Positions 1-8,018 of a stretch of DNA of 64,000 nt are shown piece after piece. The notes under the pieces were generated by a model. The model did no database searches. It was not told the DNA's origin and saw nothing but the letters and a program-made list of their open reading frames with translations. The stretch spans positions 14,816,781 to 14,880,780 of the forward strand of contig OZ007508.1 in the NCBI GenBank assembly GCA_963931865.1, written 5' to 3'. The stretch is from Axinella damicornis (taxonomy: Eukaryota > Porifera > Demospongiae > Axinellida > Axinellidae). How positions within the stretch are numbered: the first letter of the stretch is position 1; the number at the start of each line of letters is the position of its first letter. A program made the position numbers and the translations under genes.

Positions 1-1
1 A

Positions 2-604
2 GAACTGGCCATACAGACGCTGGCAAAAATACACGGGCACTTTCGCCTGCATCCCCCGAAGCTGCGGCAGACCATTGAGGTCGGGTTGCGCTCGGCAGTC
101 ACGGACATGCAGACCTTCGTGCTGCACAACCTTGAGCAGCTTGAAGATACACCGGCACAAAGACTGGCCGCGCACTATGCCGCCGGCAGCGATGACTACA
201 TTCATCTCTATAAACGGCAGAACCAGGTGTTTACTCACCTGGACTATCGCCTGGATAACCTGAGATTTCCGGATGACCTGATCGTCCTGGACTGGGGGGA
301 AAGTACCCATGCCCCGGCGGGGTTTGATCTCGCCAATTTCCTCGTTTCCAGCCTGACCATAGAAAACCGGCGGTCGTGGGAAGCCTGGCTGTTGGCGACC
401 TACCGGGAAACCCTTGGCAGTTTCGGTATCAGTGAATCGAAGGAATCAGTTCTAAACACCTATCGAACAGCACTCCTGCCGACCCTGTACCTGCCCGGAC
501 TTATCCTGGCGCACGGGGATATAGATGAAGGCACTGAACTTGCCGCAAGGAATCTCGCGGCAATCGAAGATCACCTGCCCTACCTGGCTTCGGTATTTAC
601 CTGA
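2..604 (+). CDS. phosphotransferase (APH/choline-kinase-like), 3' part
   Basis: The frame is open from base 2, so the start lies before the window and about 200 C-terminal residues are present. HLDYRLDNL matches the catalytic H-x-D-x-x-x-x-N loop of aminoglycoside phosphotransferase/choline kinase-like enzymes, and VLDWGE is the following metal-binding Asp motif. Such proteins transfer phosphate from ATP to a small hydroxylated substrate. Many in environmental bacteria are annotated as antibiotic kinases without proof. The substrate is unknown. Two more members of this superfamily lie at 39816-40865 and 60779-61717. Confidence 0.8.
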   Translation, partial: ELAIQTLAKIHGHFRLHPPKLRQTIEVGLRSAVTDMQTFVLHNLEQLEDTPAQRLAAHYAAGSDDYIHLYKRQNQVFTHLDYRLDNLRFPDDLIVLDWGESTHAPAGFDLANFLVSSLTIENRRSWEAWLLATYRETLGSFGISESKESVLNTYRTALLPTLYLPGLILAHGDIDEGTELAARNLAAIEDHLPYLASVFT

Positions 605-611
605 TCCATGT

Positions 612-653
612 CTTATGGAGCAGAGCCTTATGGAGCAGAGCCTTATGGAGCAG
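612..653. repeat. tandem 15-bp repeat, nearly three copies
   Basis: The unit CTTATGGAGCAGAGC occurs at 612-626 and 627-641, with a 12-base third copy at 642-653. It lies just after the stop codon of the first gene. It is a fresh tandem duplication with no visible function. The rest of the 605-778 gap holds no convincing gene. On the minus strand a short open stretch (660-777) could be a decayed continuation downstream of the RDD gene, but it has no supported start. Confidence 0.85.
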
Positions 654-778
654 ACAACTTCAGAAATCAACAGCCAATTCAGGCGCCAGTTCGATCACTT
701 CCCGATACCTTTCCTTATCCTGCATCTTCAACACCGCCATCTGTTGGCGATGACTCAGCGTAACCGGCGCGCCCCGGC

Positions 779-1270
779 TCACTGATCTCTGCGGCAGACC
801 GTCTTGGTGAACAGGTCTTGTAGATTTTGCCGTTTGGGTGTGAAGAGCATCACGAGAAAGCCCACTCCAAACGACACCACAAGAGCCACCATCTTCCCCA
901 AAAGCCATCGCACCGTCGCCCGCAGGAAACCGATGCGCCTGCCGTCCTCGGTGAAGATTTTGAAGCCCATCACCGCCTCACCGACAGTGGCTTGCCTGGT
1001 TGAGCTTTCAAGCAGAGCCGTGTAGAGCCATCGGCACGGCGGATAAAGCAGGACATAAAACAAGGGATGGTTGTAGAACTCGAAGAGTTGCCACATTGCC
1101 AGATGAATAGCCAGGGTGAGCGGCACGACAATCACCGTATCAATCAGGAAAGCCGCCAGTCTTTCAAGAAGATTAGCGTAAGGGGAATTTGCCTTCGTGT
1201 CATAGATGGCGCGTGCGACCTTTGTTGAAAGAGGGATAGAGGGCGATGGTGTCTCCGGAGGCGTTTCCAT
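779..1270 (-). CDS. RDD family membrane protein
   Basis: A 163-residue protein with an RDD-type layout. A cytoplasmic N-terminus is followed by a hydrophobic helix (AFLIDTVIVVPLTLAIHLAM, about residues 40-60), a second hydrophobic stretch (YVLLYPPCRWLYTALLE), the conserved-looking ATVGEAVMGFKIFTEDG segment, and a third helix near the C-terminus. The family sits in the inner membrane; some members act as ion antiporters, most are uncharacterised. The start is supported by AGGAG seven bases upstream of ATG. Only about 60 bp separate it from the insertion sequence, so its promoter must lie in that gap or inside the element. Confidence 0.75.
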   Translation of the reverse strand: METPPETPSPSIPLSTKVARAIYDTKANSPYANLLERLAAFLIDTVIVVPLTLAIHLAMWQLFEFYNHPLFYVLLYPPCRWLYTALLESSTRQATVGEAVMGFKIFTEDGRRIGFLRATVRWLLGKMVALVVSFGVGFLVMLFTPKRQNLQDLFTKTVCRRDQ

Positions 1271-1332
1271 GGGGGCTCCTTGATTTGCAAAGTCCTTAAT
1301 TTAACAAAGCTCTTGGCCCGGCCACCAGAGTA

Positions 1333-1367
1333 TTTTCCAATCCGTAAATGAGTCTAAAGGAGGGCTG
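1333..1367. repeat. left terminal inverted repeat of the IS
   Basis: Its reverse complement matches 2695-2728 over CAG-CCTCCTT-AGACTCATTT and then TTGGAAAA, with a few mismatches and a one-base length difference in the middle. Confidence 0.85.
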
Positions 1368-1380
1368 CACAGAGTTCATC

Positions 1381-2661
1381 TCAAGCCCTTTTCTTCTCCC
1401 GTTCATGGATTGATTTGAACAGTTGCCGACGAGCCTTTTGCAGCTTGTCAGCAGCTTCGTTATCGCTTTGTTCGTGCGCGATAGCATCCAGTATTTCAAA
1501 GCTCAGGCCGGGTTTCAAATACGCCGCTGCCCCAGGCAATGACTTGAGCTTTTCATAAGGTGTCTTGATCGCATCGTATGGATACCGCTTGCGCTGTTTA
1601 CCTTTGCTATCAGTGGTCATTTCAGGGAACAGACAGGGACGATGATAGTTGATGTAGGGGTTGAGGTGCTGGCGATTGAACGCGTTAATCTGCGCTGCCC
1701 AGCGCTGTGGAATGTGCCCATGGCCGAAGATCTTGCGCACCACATGGCCGTTCTTGCTTTCTGCCAGGGCGTTGTCATTGGTCTGTCGGGAGCGTGACTT
1801 GGTGAATTCGGCCCGCAGTTTCTCAAGCAGCTTTGCCACCTGCTTGTTGATGTACTCCGAGCCGTTGTCGGAATGAAAGCCCTGGATGACGAAGGGGAAG
1901 TCATCCAGCAGTTGCTCCAGTGCCGGAATGAGATAACGCTCGCTGATTTTCTCCACGCTGACCACCATTTCCACCTGGGTCACCTCATCGACTGCATTGA
2001 CGTGATAGACCCCCTTCTGCCCGTCCCAGTCGCCCTGGTGGACCGTATCAATGCGGATATAGCCGGGTTGGCCGTTGGGCCTGGGTTTGCGTCGCTCGCC
2101 GATGCGGGCGCTTCTGGGGCGGGTCTTCTCGACATGGCGGCGGTAGCGAACATAGCCGGTGGCCTTCCTCAGGTTGTACAGGTGCGCCACGGAGATCGAG
2201 GCCAGGCGTTGGTATGTCGGTTGACCATGCACCGTATAGGCGCGTTCGCAGAGTTTCTTCATGGTCAACCCGTTGGGGGTGCTATGGCGCTCGTCCATGG
2301 CTGCGAGCAGGCGGATGTCTGCTGCGGTAAATCGCCGTGAAAAGCCATTGGCGGTGCGCTGTTGGCGCACCAGTCGCCCGGTATCGCGGTATTGCTTGAT
2401 CAGTCGGGTGATCTGCTGACGCGAATAACCGCTGATCTTCATGAGGTAGCGGATCAGCACGCCCTTGTCCGGCCTGCTCAGTGACAGATAGTGGAATTTG
2501 ACCAGAGTGCGCTGTACCCATCGGTAGCGGGAATCCTTATCGTCGGCAACCTCAAAGGCCACCCGCTGGGTGCCTTCAAGGAAGGCGATCACCTGGTTGA
2601 TCGTGGTCAGGTCTTCAATATTCATGATGGTTTTCATCCTGCCATCATGAACGGGGAGCAA
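1381..2661 (-). CDS. DDE integrase-fold transposase
   Basis: A 426-residue transposase. The N-terminal third is helix-turn-helix-like (ISGYSRQQITRLIKQYRDTG near residues 72-91). The rve/RNase H catalytic core follows, with Asp in RIDTVHQGDWDG, Asp in FHSDNGSEYIN and Glu in NDNALAESKNG: a complete D-D-E triad. It should cut and join the ends of its own element. ATG codons at 2637 and 2625 are alternative starts that keep the whole HTH. No frameshift or internal stop is visible, so the gene looks functional. Confidence 0.9.
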   Translation of the reverse strand: MLPVHDGRMKTIMNIEDLTTINQVIAFLEGTQRVAFEVADDKDSRYRWVQRTLVKFHYLSLSRPDKGVLIRYLMKISGYSRQQITRLIKQYRDTGRLVRQQRTANGFSRRFTAADIRLLAAMDERHSTPNGLTMKKLCERAYTVHGQPTYQRLASISVAHLYNLRKATGYVRYRRHVEKTRPRSARIGERRKPRPNGQPGYIRIDTVHQGDWDGQKGVYHVNAVDEVTQVEMVVSVEKISERYLIPALEQLLDDFPFVIQGFHSDNGSEYINKQVAKLLEKLRAEFTKSRSRQTNDNALAESKNGHVVRKIFGHGHIPQRWAAQINAFNRQHLNPYINYHRPCLFPEMTTDSKGKQRKRYPYDAIKTPYEKLKSLPGAAAYLKPGLSFEILDAIAHEQSDNEAADKLQKARRQLFKSIHEREKKRA

Positions 2662-2694
2662 CGGCTATGTCAGACTCATTTCATGGTAGAAACA

Positions 2695-2728
2695 CAGTCC
2701 TCCTTCAGACTCATTTCATATTGGAAAA
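2695..2728. repeat. right terminal inverted repeat of the IS
   Basis: This partner of 1333-1367 ends 29 bases before the ATG of the PhoD-like gene. A second copy of its core (CAGACTCATTTCAT) lies in direct orientation at 2671-2684, which could be an additional transposase-binding site. Confidence 0.85.
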
Positions 2729-2757
2729 GACTACCAGTTGACGCTACATTGGTTCAC

Positions 2758-3840
2758 ATGAATTACCTGACCTACCTGGCCCTGCTGCTACTGTTTCCGG
2801 CGGTCGCCGCATCCGACGACGACTATCTTCCTGCCCGCCCCATGCCCTCGGCGGAACTGCCCGCCGATCAAACCGTAACACGGGTGGCACTGGGGTCCTG
2901 TTTCACGCCCTATCAGTCCGATGCCATCTTCGGTGAGATCGTCGCCCAAACACCAGATGTCTTCCTGTTCATGGGAGACAATGTCTATGCCAGGGATGAG
3001 TCCGAAGATATGGAACTTATGAGCCTGCGCCATGCCTATGGCGCACTGGCGATCAGCCAGAAGTTCGCGACCCTGCGGGCGGACACGCCACTGATCGTTG
3101 CCTGGGATGATCACGACTACGGCAAAAACGATACCGGCGGTGACTTCGCGGCCCGCCACTTTTCCGAAAAGATATTCGAACACGTCTGGGCAGTCCCCCG
3201 GCAGGATGCGCGCAGACAACGCCCGGGGACCTATTACTCACGAATGGCCGGGCCTGACGGCAAACGCCTTCAGATCATTGTGCTGGATACCCGCTTCTTC
3301 AGCACTGCCTTCGAACCCAATCCGGACCCGGAGGCTGGCCGATACACCCGCAGTACAGACCCGAATCAGAATCTCCTCGGCGAGGATCAATGGCGGTGGC
3401 TGGCAGGCGAACTGAAGAAACCGGCAGACCTGCGAATTCTTGTGTCCAGTCTGCAGGTGATTGCCGAAGGGCATTATTGGGAAGCCTGGGCCATGATGCC
3501 CGGTGAGCAGAAGCGGCTTTACAACCTGCTTGCCGAATCCGACAGGCTGCTGATGGTATCCGGCGACCGCCACATGGCCGCCCTGTATCAACGCACTGAT
3601 GTCACGCCCTACCCCCTGTATGAGATGACCAGCTCGTCGCTCAACCTGCCATTGACCGGGTGGGTAGATGACCCCCGGGACGAACCCGGACCGCACCGGC
3701 TGTCAAAACCCTACTATGAAACCAACTACGGCATGATTCTGGTGGACTGGGACCGGGATGAGGTCAGATTGCAGTTGCGCGATGAATCCAGTGAGGTTAT
3801 CGCTGAACAACTGGTCACTCTGGCTGAACTCGAACCATAA
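2758..3840 (+). CDS. PhoD-like secreted phosphatase/phosphodiesterase
   Basis: A 360-residue protein starting at ATG 2758 with a signal peptide (MNYLTYLALLLLFPAVAAS). The motifs are those of PhoD-type metallophosphatases: GSCF near the N-terminus, GDNVYA, WDDHDYG and SGDRHMAAL supply the Asp, Asn and His metal ligands. The likely role is hydrolysis of phosphomonoesters or diesters in the periplasm for phosphate scavenging. An in-frame extension back to 2491 runs through the IS and is not native. The IS ends 29 bases before the ATG, so the original promoter and probably the ribosome site were displaced. No good Shine-Dalgarno is visible. Confidence 0.85.
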   Translation: MNYLTYLALLLLFPAVAASDDDYLPARPMPSAELPADQTVTRVALGSCFTPYQSDAIFGEIVAQTPDVFLFMGDNVYARDESEDMELMSLRHAYGALAISQKFATLRADTPLIVAWDDHDYGKNDTGGDFAARHFSEKIFEHVWAVPRQDARRQRPGTYYSRMAGPDGKRLQIIVLDTRFFSTAFEPNPDPEAGRYTRSTDPNQNLLGEDQWRWLAGELKKPADLRILVSSLQVIAEGHYWEAWAMMPGEQKRLYNLLAESDRLLMVSGDRHMAALYQRTDVTPYPLYEMTSSSLNLPLTGWVDDPRDEPGPHRLSKPYYETNYGMILVDWDRDEVRLQLRDESSEVIAEQLVTLAELEP

Positions 3841-3852
3841 CTGAAACCATAA
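3829..3852. repeat. 12-bp tandem duplication over a stop codon
   Basis: CTCGAACCATAA (3829-3840) is followed directly by CTGAAACCATAA (3841-3852), 10 of 12 bases identical. It repeats the last codons and stop of the PhoD-like gene. Confidence 0.7.
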
Positions 3853-3861
3853 AAGTCGACG

Positions 3862-4956
3862 CTATTGGAAGCCGGTCTCCTGCTCATAGGCTTGTCTGAG
3901 CAATCGACGCCATTCATCCACCTGGAAGTCCAGCGTCCCGTGCAACTGCACGACCTTGCCGGCAATCTCGGTCACGGTGGACTCTGTCTCACGGTCAAAA
4001 CTCTCGGTCAGTTCCCGCAGGGCATCCTGATTCATCCTGGATTCCTGGTAGGTCTTGTAAACCCGGTCCAGTGAGTACCAGGAACCACGGGTCGCACCCC
4101 GCGTCGCATCAATGGATTCCAGCCTGCGATTCCCCACGATCAGTTCGTAACTGTAGTAACGCCACCAGGCATAGGTCTGGCCCAGCTTTCGCTGCAGGGT
4201 GTCGTAGTGGGCATCTATGCTGTCGGCAAACAGGTATTCACTCTCACGGATTCGCTGAATGCGATCAAAAGTCGGATCATTCAACGAGGGTAACCCGACC
4301 AGCGACAGACCCTGCCCGGTTTGTTGCAGATAACGAGCGAACGCCCCGGGGGACAACTCACGCGCATACACCACGGTGGCGATATCCAGAAGCGAGCGAA
4401 GCTCCGTCCCGCTTTTTGATTGAAGCACCTCAGCAAGATCGTTGGCGACCTGGTTGTAGAGGTCCTGGAACGGGTCCAGTCGATAGTCCGGATCTTTTGC
4501 GTAGTCTGAATGGGTCGCAGAATCCACGTAAGTATGATCCAGCCAGACCCTGCCTGCGGCATCCACCGCTTGCAGTGCAAATTCCAGAACCACACCGTCC
4601 GACCTGATGAGCCTGCCTGAAACATTGAGTTCAGCAGACAGGTCCTCCCTCGGCATCACGCGCACAGCGCCCCAGTACCCGGACCGATCCAGTGTTTTCT
4701 TCAACTGGTAGGGCAGGTATCGTCTCTCAACGGACCGCACCTGTTTTTCAGCACCGTACAGGGAGCTGGCTGCCGCCAATGTTGCATCGAACACACGTAT
4801 CCCCACATTGAGCCTGGTGGCAGGGGCAACCGCAGCAATATCCAGCCTTGCCGACAGGGGTTCGGGTAGCGCCGGACTCTCAAGCCGTTGCGGCGTCGAG
4901 CGGCAGGCACTGAGCAGACCGCCACACAACAGAAGGATCAAGAGGGCTCTGGTCAT
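3862..4956 (-). CDS. predicted lipoprotein of unknown function
   Basis: A 364-residue protein with a lipobox (LLILLLCGGLLSAC, lipidated Cys near residue 17) when started at ATG 4956. That start gives a 4-base ATGA overlap with the upstream gene, which decides it over the longer in-frame start at 5010. The mature part begins with a beta-rich domain (NVGIRVFD, SGRLIRSDGVVLEFALQAVDA) that resembles secreted proteins estimating or binding envelope components. The remainder is rich in Arg, Tyr and Glu and probably helical. I do not recognise the family. It is probably anchored in the outer membrane and co-expressed with the secreted protein at 4953-5633. Confidence 0.7.
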   Translation of the reverse strand: MTRALLILLLCGGLLSACRSTPQRLESPALPEPLSARLDIAAVAPATRLNVGIRVFDATLAAASSLYGAEKQVRSVERRYLPYQLKKTLDRSGYWGAVRVMPREDLSAELNVSGRLIRSDGVVLEFALQAVDAAGRVWLDHTYVDSATHSDYAKDPDYRLDPFQDLYNQVANDLAEVLQSKSGTELRSLLDIATVVYARELSPGAFARYLQQTGQGLSLVGLPSLNDPTFDRIQRIRESEYLFADSIDAHYDTLQRKLGQTYAWWRYYSYELIVGNRRLESIDATRGATRGSWYSLDRVYKTYQESRMNQDALRELTESFDRETESTVTEIAGKVVQLHGTLDFQVDEWRRLLRQAYEQETGFQ

Positions 4957-5633
4957 TCGCTCCGGCCGCGTAGTGTGCAGGTGGTCTGCGTGGCGATGGT
5001 GTACTCGCAATCATATAACCCTTCGCCCGGCTCGTAGGGCATATAGACCCGGTTCAGCGTAAACGGATGGTGGATGCCGTCTACCAGCACCGTGGTTGCA
5101 ATGTTCAACCGACTGCGGTCAGCGGCAATGCTTAACCGGTGCAGGACATTTAATCCTGTCGGTAGCGCCACCTGGAAGGTCAACTGATCTTCCTGCCAGG
5201 CGCAACCTTCGGTGCCAACGGCATTCAGCTTGAAACCCATGTCGGTGAAATCGCAGACCAGAGAATAATCATCGTTGCGCTTGATCACGATGTGATCGGC
5301 TTCCTGCCGGATGTCCAGCACCGTCGCCTGTGCAATTTTTTCCGCCAGCCTCCCCAGCCCGATGATCGACCGGTAGTTAAATATCCGCGAGTCCACGTAA
5401 CGCCCGGAGTTCTGCGCGCGTTCCGCCAGTCTCTCAGCCTGTGACTTCGCCTGGATGTAAAGACTGCGAATTTTTTCGTTGGGATGATCGCTCAACCGGT
5501 AGTCCAATTCCCAGTGACCGGAAAAATCCCTGCCGTGCGGATTAGCGGCCTGACGACGCTCGTCCGCGGTTATACCGGAGCAGGGCAACAGCAGGAGCAA
5601 CAACAGGGCTGTGGTCAGAATGTTCAATGACAC
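4953..5633 (-). CDS. secreted protein of unknown function
   Basis: A 226-residue protein with an N-terminal signal peptide (LNILTTALLLLLLLPCSG). The mature protein begins with FSGHWELDYRLSDHPNEK, a pattern seen in small beta-barrel proteins that bind lipophilic ligands, and has three or four Cys that could form disulfides (SLVCDF, TEGCAW, YDCEY, TTCTL). No catalytic motif is evident. It is the first gene of a two-gene operon with the lipoprotein downstream (ATGA overlap), so the two probably work together in the periplasm. Confidence 0.65.
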   Translation of the reverse strand: MSLNILTTALLLLLLLPCSGITADERRQAANPHGRDFSGHWELDYRLSDHPNEKIRSLYIQAKSQAERLAERAQNSGRYVDSRIFNYRSIIGLGRLAEKIAQATVLDIRQEADHIVIKRNDDYSLVCDFTDMGFKLNAVGTEGCAWQEDQLTFQVALPTGLNVLHRLSIAADRSRLNIATTVLVDGIHHPFTLNRVYMPYEPGEGLYDCEYTIATQTTCTLRGRSE

Positions 5634-5786
5634 TCAGGTTCTGCATGAATTTGGAGCAGCCCATTATGTTGCAAAGCTACGGTACAGAACAGCCGCGCCT
5701 GAATCTGGCTGAACAGGGAGAGTGGGAGTTGCATCTTGACCGGCCATTCGCCATGGTTGGTAGAAGATAAGAACGGGGAGCCGCAC

Positions 5787-6659
5787 ATGAGTGGCAACTT
5801 GAGTGACAACAGCCTGGATAAGCGGATTGCCATCGTTTCCGCCGCAGGCCGGGGTATCGGCAAGGGTATCGCCCTTGCCCTGGCACAGGCCGGCGCAACG
5901 GTTGTCGTAAATTCATACAGCGAAAACACGACCCGGGATACCGTTAAGGACATTGAATCCCTGGGCAGCCGGGCGGTCGCGATGCCCGGCGATATTACCG
6001 ACCCTGAGTTCATGCTACAGGTCGCAGATAATACCATCGGGCAGTTCGGTCAGATTGACATACTGATCAACAACGTGGGCGCCGGACCGAAGGAGATGGA
6101 CCCGCCACCGGAACATCCGCTGGGCCCGGTCGAAGGCTTGTGGAATGCCCTCTACCGTCAGAACCTGCTGCCGGCGGTACTGATGACCGAGGCAGTGGTC
6201 CCTCACATGAAGGAGGCGCAGTACGGCAAGATCGTGCACATATCGTCCATCGCGGGATTGGGCTCATTTTCGCCGAAGATGCTGACCGGTTTCGTGCATC
6301 CCGGCTACAACGCCATGAAGGCCGCTCTGATCAACTACACCCAGACACTTGCGGACCTTCTTGGGCCAGACAATATCAACGTCAATGCCGTGTGTCCGGG
6401 TATCGTCTACACGGATGCCTGGAGACACAACGCGGAGAATGCGGTAAAACACATGCCCGAGTTCAAGGGGATGGACCCGCGTGAATGGTTTGAGGGTATC
6501 TTTAACGACAGCTACCCCACCCTGTTTGAACGCACTCCCCTGAAACGGGAACAAACCGTTGAGGACATGGGCAATGCCGTTCGCTTTCTCGTGTCCGAGG
6601 ACAGCATAAACATCACCGGCCAGACACTGGTGGTTGATGGTGGTATGGTGAAAATCTAA
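5787..6659 (+). CDS. SDR family oxidoreductase
   Basis: A 290-residue short-chain dehydrogenase. The N-terminal Rossmann motif (SAAGRGIGKGIA), the NNVGAG motif, an SSIAG serine and YNAMK supply the cofactor site and Ser-Tyr-Lys catalytic residues. It should oxidise or reduce an alcohol/ketone with NAD(P). ATG 5787 is preferred because GGGGAG precedes it; the frame extends upstream to 5736 without a ribosome site. A 26-base gap leads to an amidohydrolase, suggesting a two-gene catabolic operon. The segment around residues 170-240 is longer than in the smallest SDRs. The substrate is unknown. Confidence 0.88.
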   Translation: MSGNLSDNSLDKRIAIVSAAGRGIGKGIALALAQAGATVVVNSYSENTTRDTVKDIESLGSRAVAMPGDITDPEFMLQVADNTIGQFGQIDILINNVGAGPKEMDPPPEHPLGPVEGLWNALYRQNLLPAVLMTEAVVPHMKEAQYGKIVHISSIAGLGSFSPKMLTGFVHPGYNAMKAALINYTQTLADLLGPDNINVNAVCPGIVYTDAWRHNAENAVKHMPEFKGMDPREWFEGIFNDSYPTLFERTPLKREQTVEDMGNAVRFLVSEDSINITGQTLVVDGGMVKI

Positions 6660-6685
6660 AGAAAGCAAAGACAGAGAGAAAGACA

Positions 6686-7873
6686 ATGCCCTACGCCCCG
6701 GAAGATCGACCTTTTTACGACGCCGACAGCCACATCATGGAGCTGCCGGATTTTCTGAAAGCCTACGCGGACCCGGCCATTCGGGATGAGATCCCGGAGG
6801 TCAGCTACAGCGCCTCACTGGTCACGGATGAGGAAGTTGCAATCATCATGCAGCAGGGTGGCAAACACAGCGAAGAGCATGTCGCCGCCCAGATAGCGCT
6901 GGGCGACAAGCTGATCGAAAGTTCCAAGGAAATACAGGCTCTGGGCGCTTTTAACGGAACCGACCGTACCAAAGCCCTTGATCTGCTCGGGTTCAAGAAA
7001 CAACTGGTGTTCGCGACCCACAGTGTCGCCATGCCATTTCATCCCAGTCAGAAGAAATCCGTCAGTCTGCGTTACGGTGCAACCCGGGCGCACAACCGCC
7101 ATATGGCAGATTTCTGCAGCGAAGATGACCGTCTGATGGGCATTGGCATTGTTCCACTGGATGATCCTGAATCCGCCTGCGCGGAAGCGGAGTGGGCAAT
7201 CAACGCCGGGATGAAGGCCATCTGGGTTCCCCATCGCGCACCCGGTGAGCGATCACCCGGACACCTGGATCTTGAGAAATTCTGGGCGTTGCTGGCGGAG
7301 TCGGGCACACCCTTCGTTATACACGTGGGTGGCTCACCACTCCAGGCACTCAAGTCCTGGAGCAATAATGGTCGGGCGGCGGTCAAGGACTGGATGGGCG
7401 GCGGCGAAAATGTGCGCACCAAGGATGCCGCCCTGCTGCACCAGCCACCGGAAACCTTTATCTCCATGCTGCTTCTGGATGGCGTGTTCGAGCGCCATCC
7501 GAAACTTCGAGGCGCTGCCGTTGAACTTGGCGCCGGGTGGGTTCCGGAACTGCTGCGCCGCCTGGACTGGGTGACCCACATCTATGGGCGTGTCGATGAA
7601 TCCGTAAGGTTCGAGCGTAAACCCTCGCAGCAGCTAACGGAGCAGATGGGTTTTACACCCTTCCCCCATGAAAATGTCGCGGACCTGATCGATCAATCCA
7701 ACGCTGACCTTTACCTCTTTTCCAGTGACTACCCCCATGTCGAAGGTGGACGCAATCCAATCGGCAGATTCGAGTCGACCCTGACGGAGCGTGAAGAATC
7801 CGAGAAGACGCGATTTTACAGCGAAAACTTCCTTCGACTCTGGCCCGAGGCTCGAGTCCAGAAGTCCGCCTGA
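6686..7873 (+). CDS. amidohydrolase family (amidohydrolase 2) protein
   Basis: A 395-residue TIM-barrel metal-dependent hydrolase. The N-terminal DADSHIMELPDF carries the first D-x-H-type ligand pattern of the amidohydrolase-2 group. WVPHRAPGERSPGH, FVIHVGGSP and the C-terminal FSSDYPHVEGG give further His and Asp ligands. Relatives hydrolyse or decarboxylate ring-cleavage products, lactones or amides. The upstream SDR is probably in the same transcript. The substrate cannot be read from the sequence. Confidence 0.88.
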   Translation: MPYAPEDRPFYDADSHIMELPDFLKAYADPAIRDEIPEVSYSASLVTDEEVAIIMQQGGKHSEEHVAAQIALGDKLIESSKEIQALGAFNGTDRTKALDLLGFKKQLVFATHSVAMPFHPSQKKSVSLRYGATRAHNRHMADFCSEDDRLMGIGIVPLDDPESACAEAEWAINAGMKAIWVPHRAPGERSPGHLDLEKFWALLAESGTPFVIHVGGSPLQALKSWSNNGRAAVKDWMGGGENVRTKDAALLHQPPETFISMLLLDGVFERHPKLRGAAVELGAGWVPELLRRLDWVTHIYGRVDESVRFERKPSQQLTEQMGFTPFPHENVADLIDQSNADLYLFSSDYPHVEGGRNPIGRFESTLTEREESEKTRFYSENFLRLWPEARVQKSA

Positions 7874-7898
7874 TTTGACGCCTGTATAGAATACGACG

Positions 7899-8018
7899 TT
7901 ATAGCAGGCAGGGGTTGCAGGCGAATATGTCCGTGTTTCTAAAGGAGATTAGCTCTACGGTCTTCGCAGGCACACCGTCGCATTCCGCACGCTGAGTGAT
8001 TTGTGCTCTGGTGATCAT
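7899..8018 (-). pseudogene. 5' stub of an AbiEii-type toxin gene
   Basis: An ATG at 8018 overlaps the abiEi stop codon as ATGA, the usual coupling in AbiE systems. About the first 22 codons (to near 7953) read like the N-terminus of AbiEii nucleotidyltransferases. The frame then enters unrelated sequence and stops at 7899. The nucleotidyltransferase domain is absent from the window, so no toxin can be made. The 7874-7952 stretch beyond the break holds nothing recognisable. Confidence 0.55.

Larger units (their letters stand above)
1333..2728. mobile_element. complete insertion sequence with rve-type transposase
   Basis: A 1.4-kb element bounded by imperfect inverted repeats of 34-35 bp and holding one transposase gene read leftward. 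Outermost bases are TTTTCCAAT on the left and ATTGGAAAA on the right. No clean target-site duplication could be seen next to the ends, so the exact outer boundary is uncertain by a few bases. The transposase resembles IS481/IS3-type integrase-fold enzymes; the IS family was not assigned. Confidence 0.85.
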
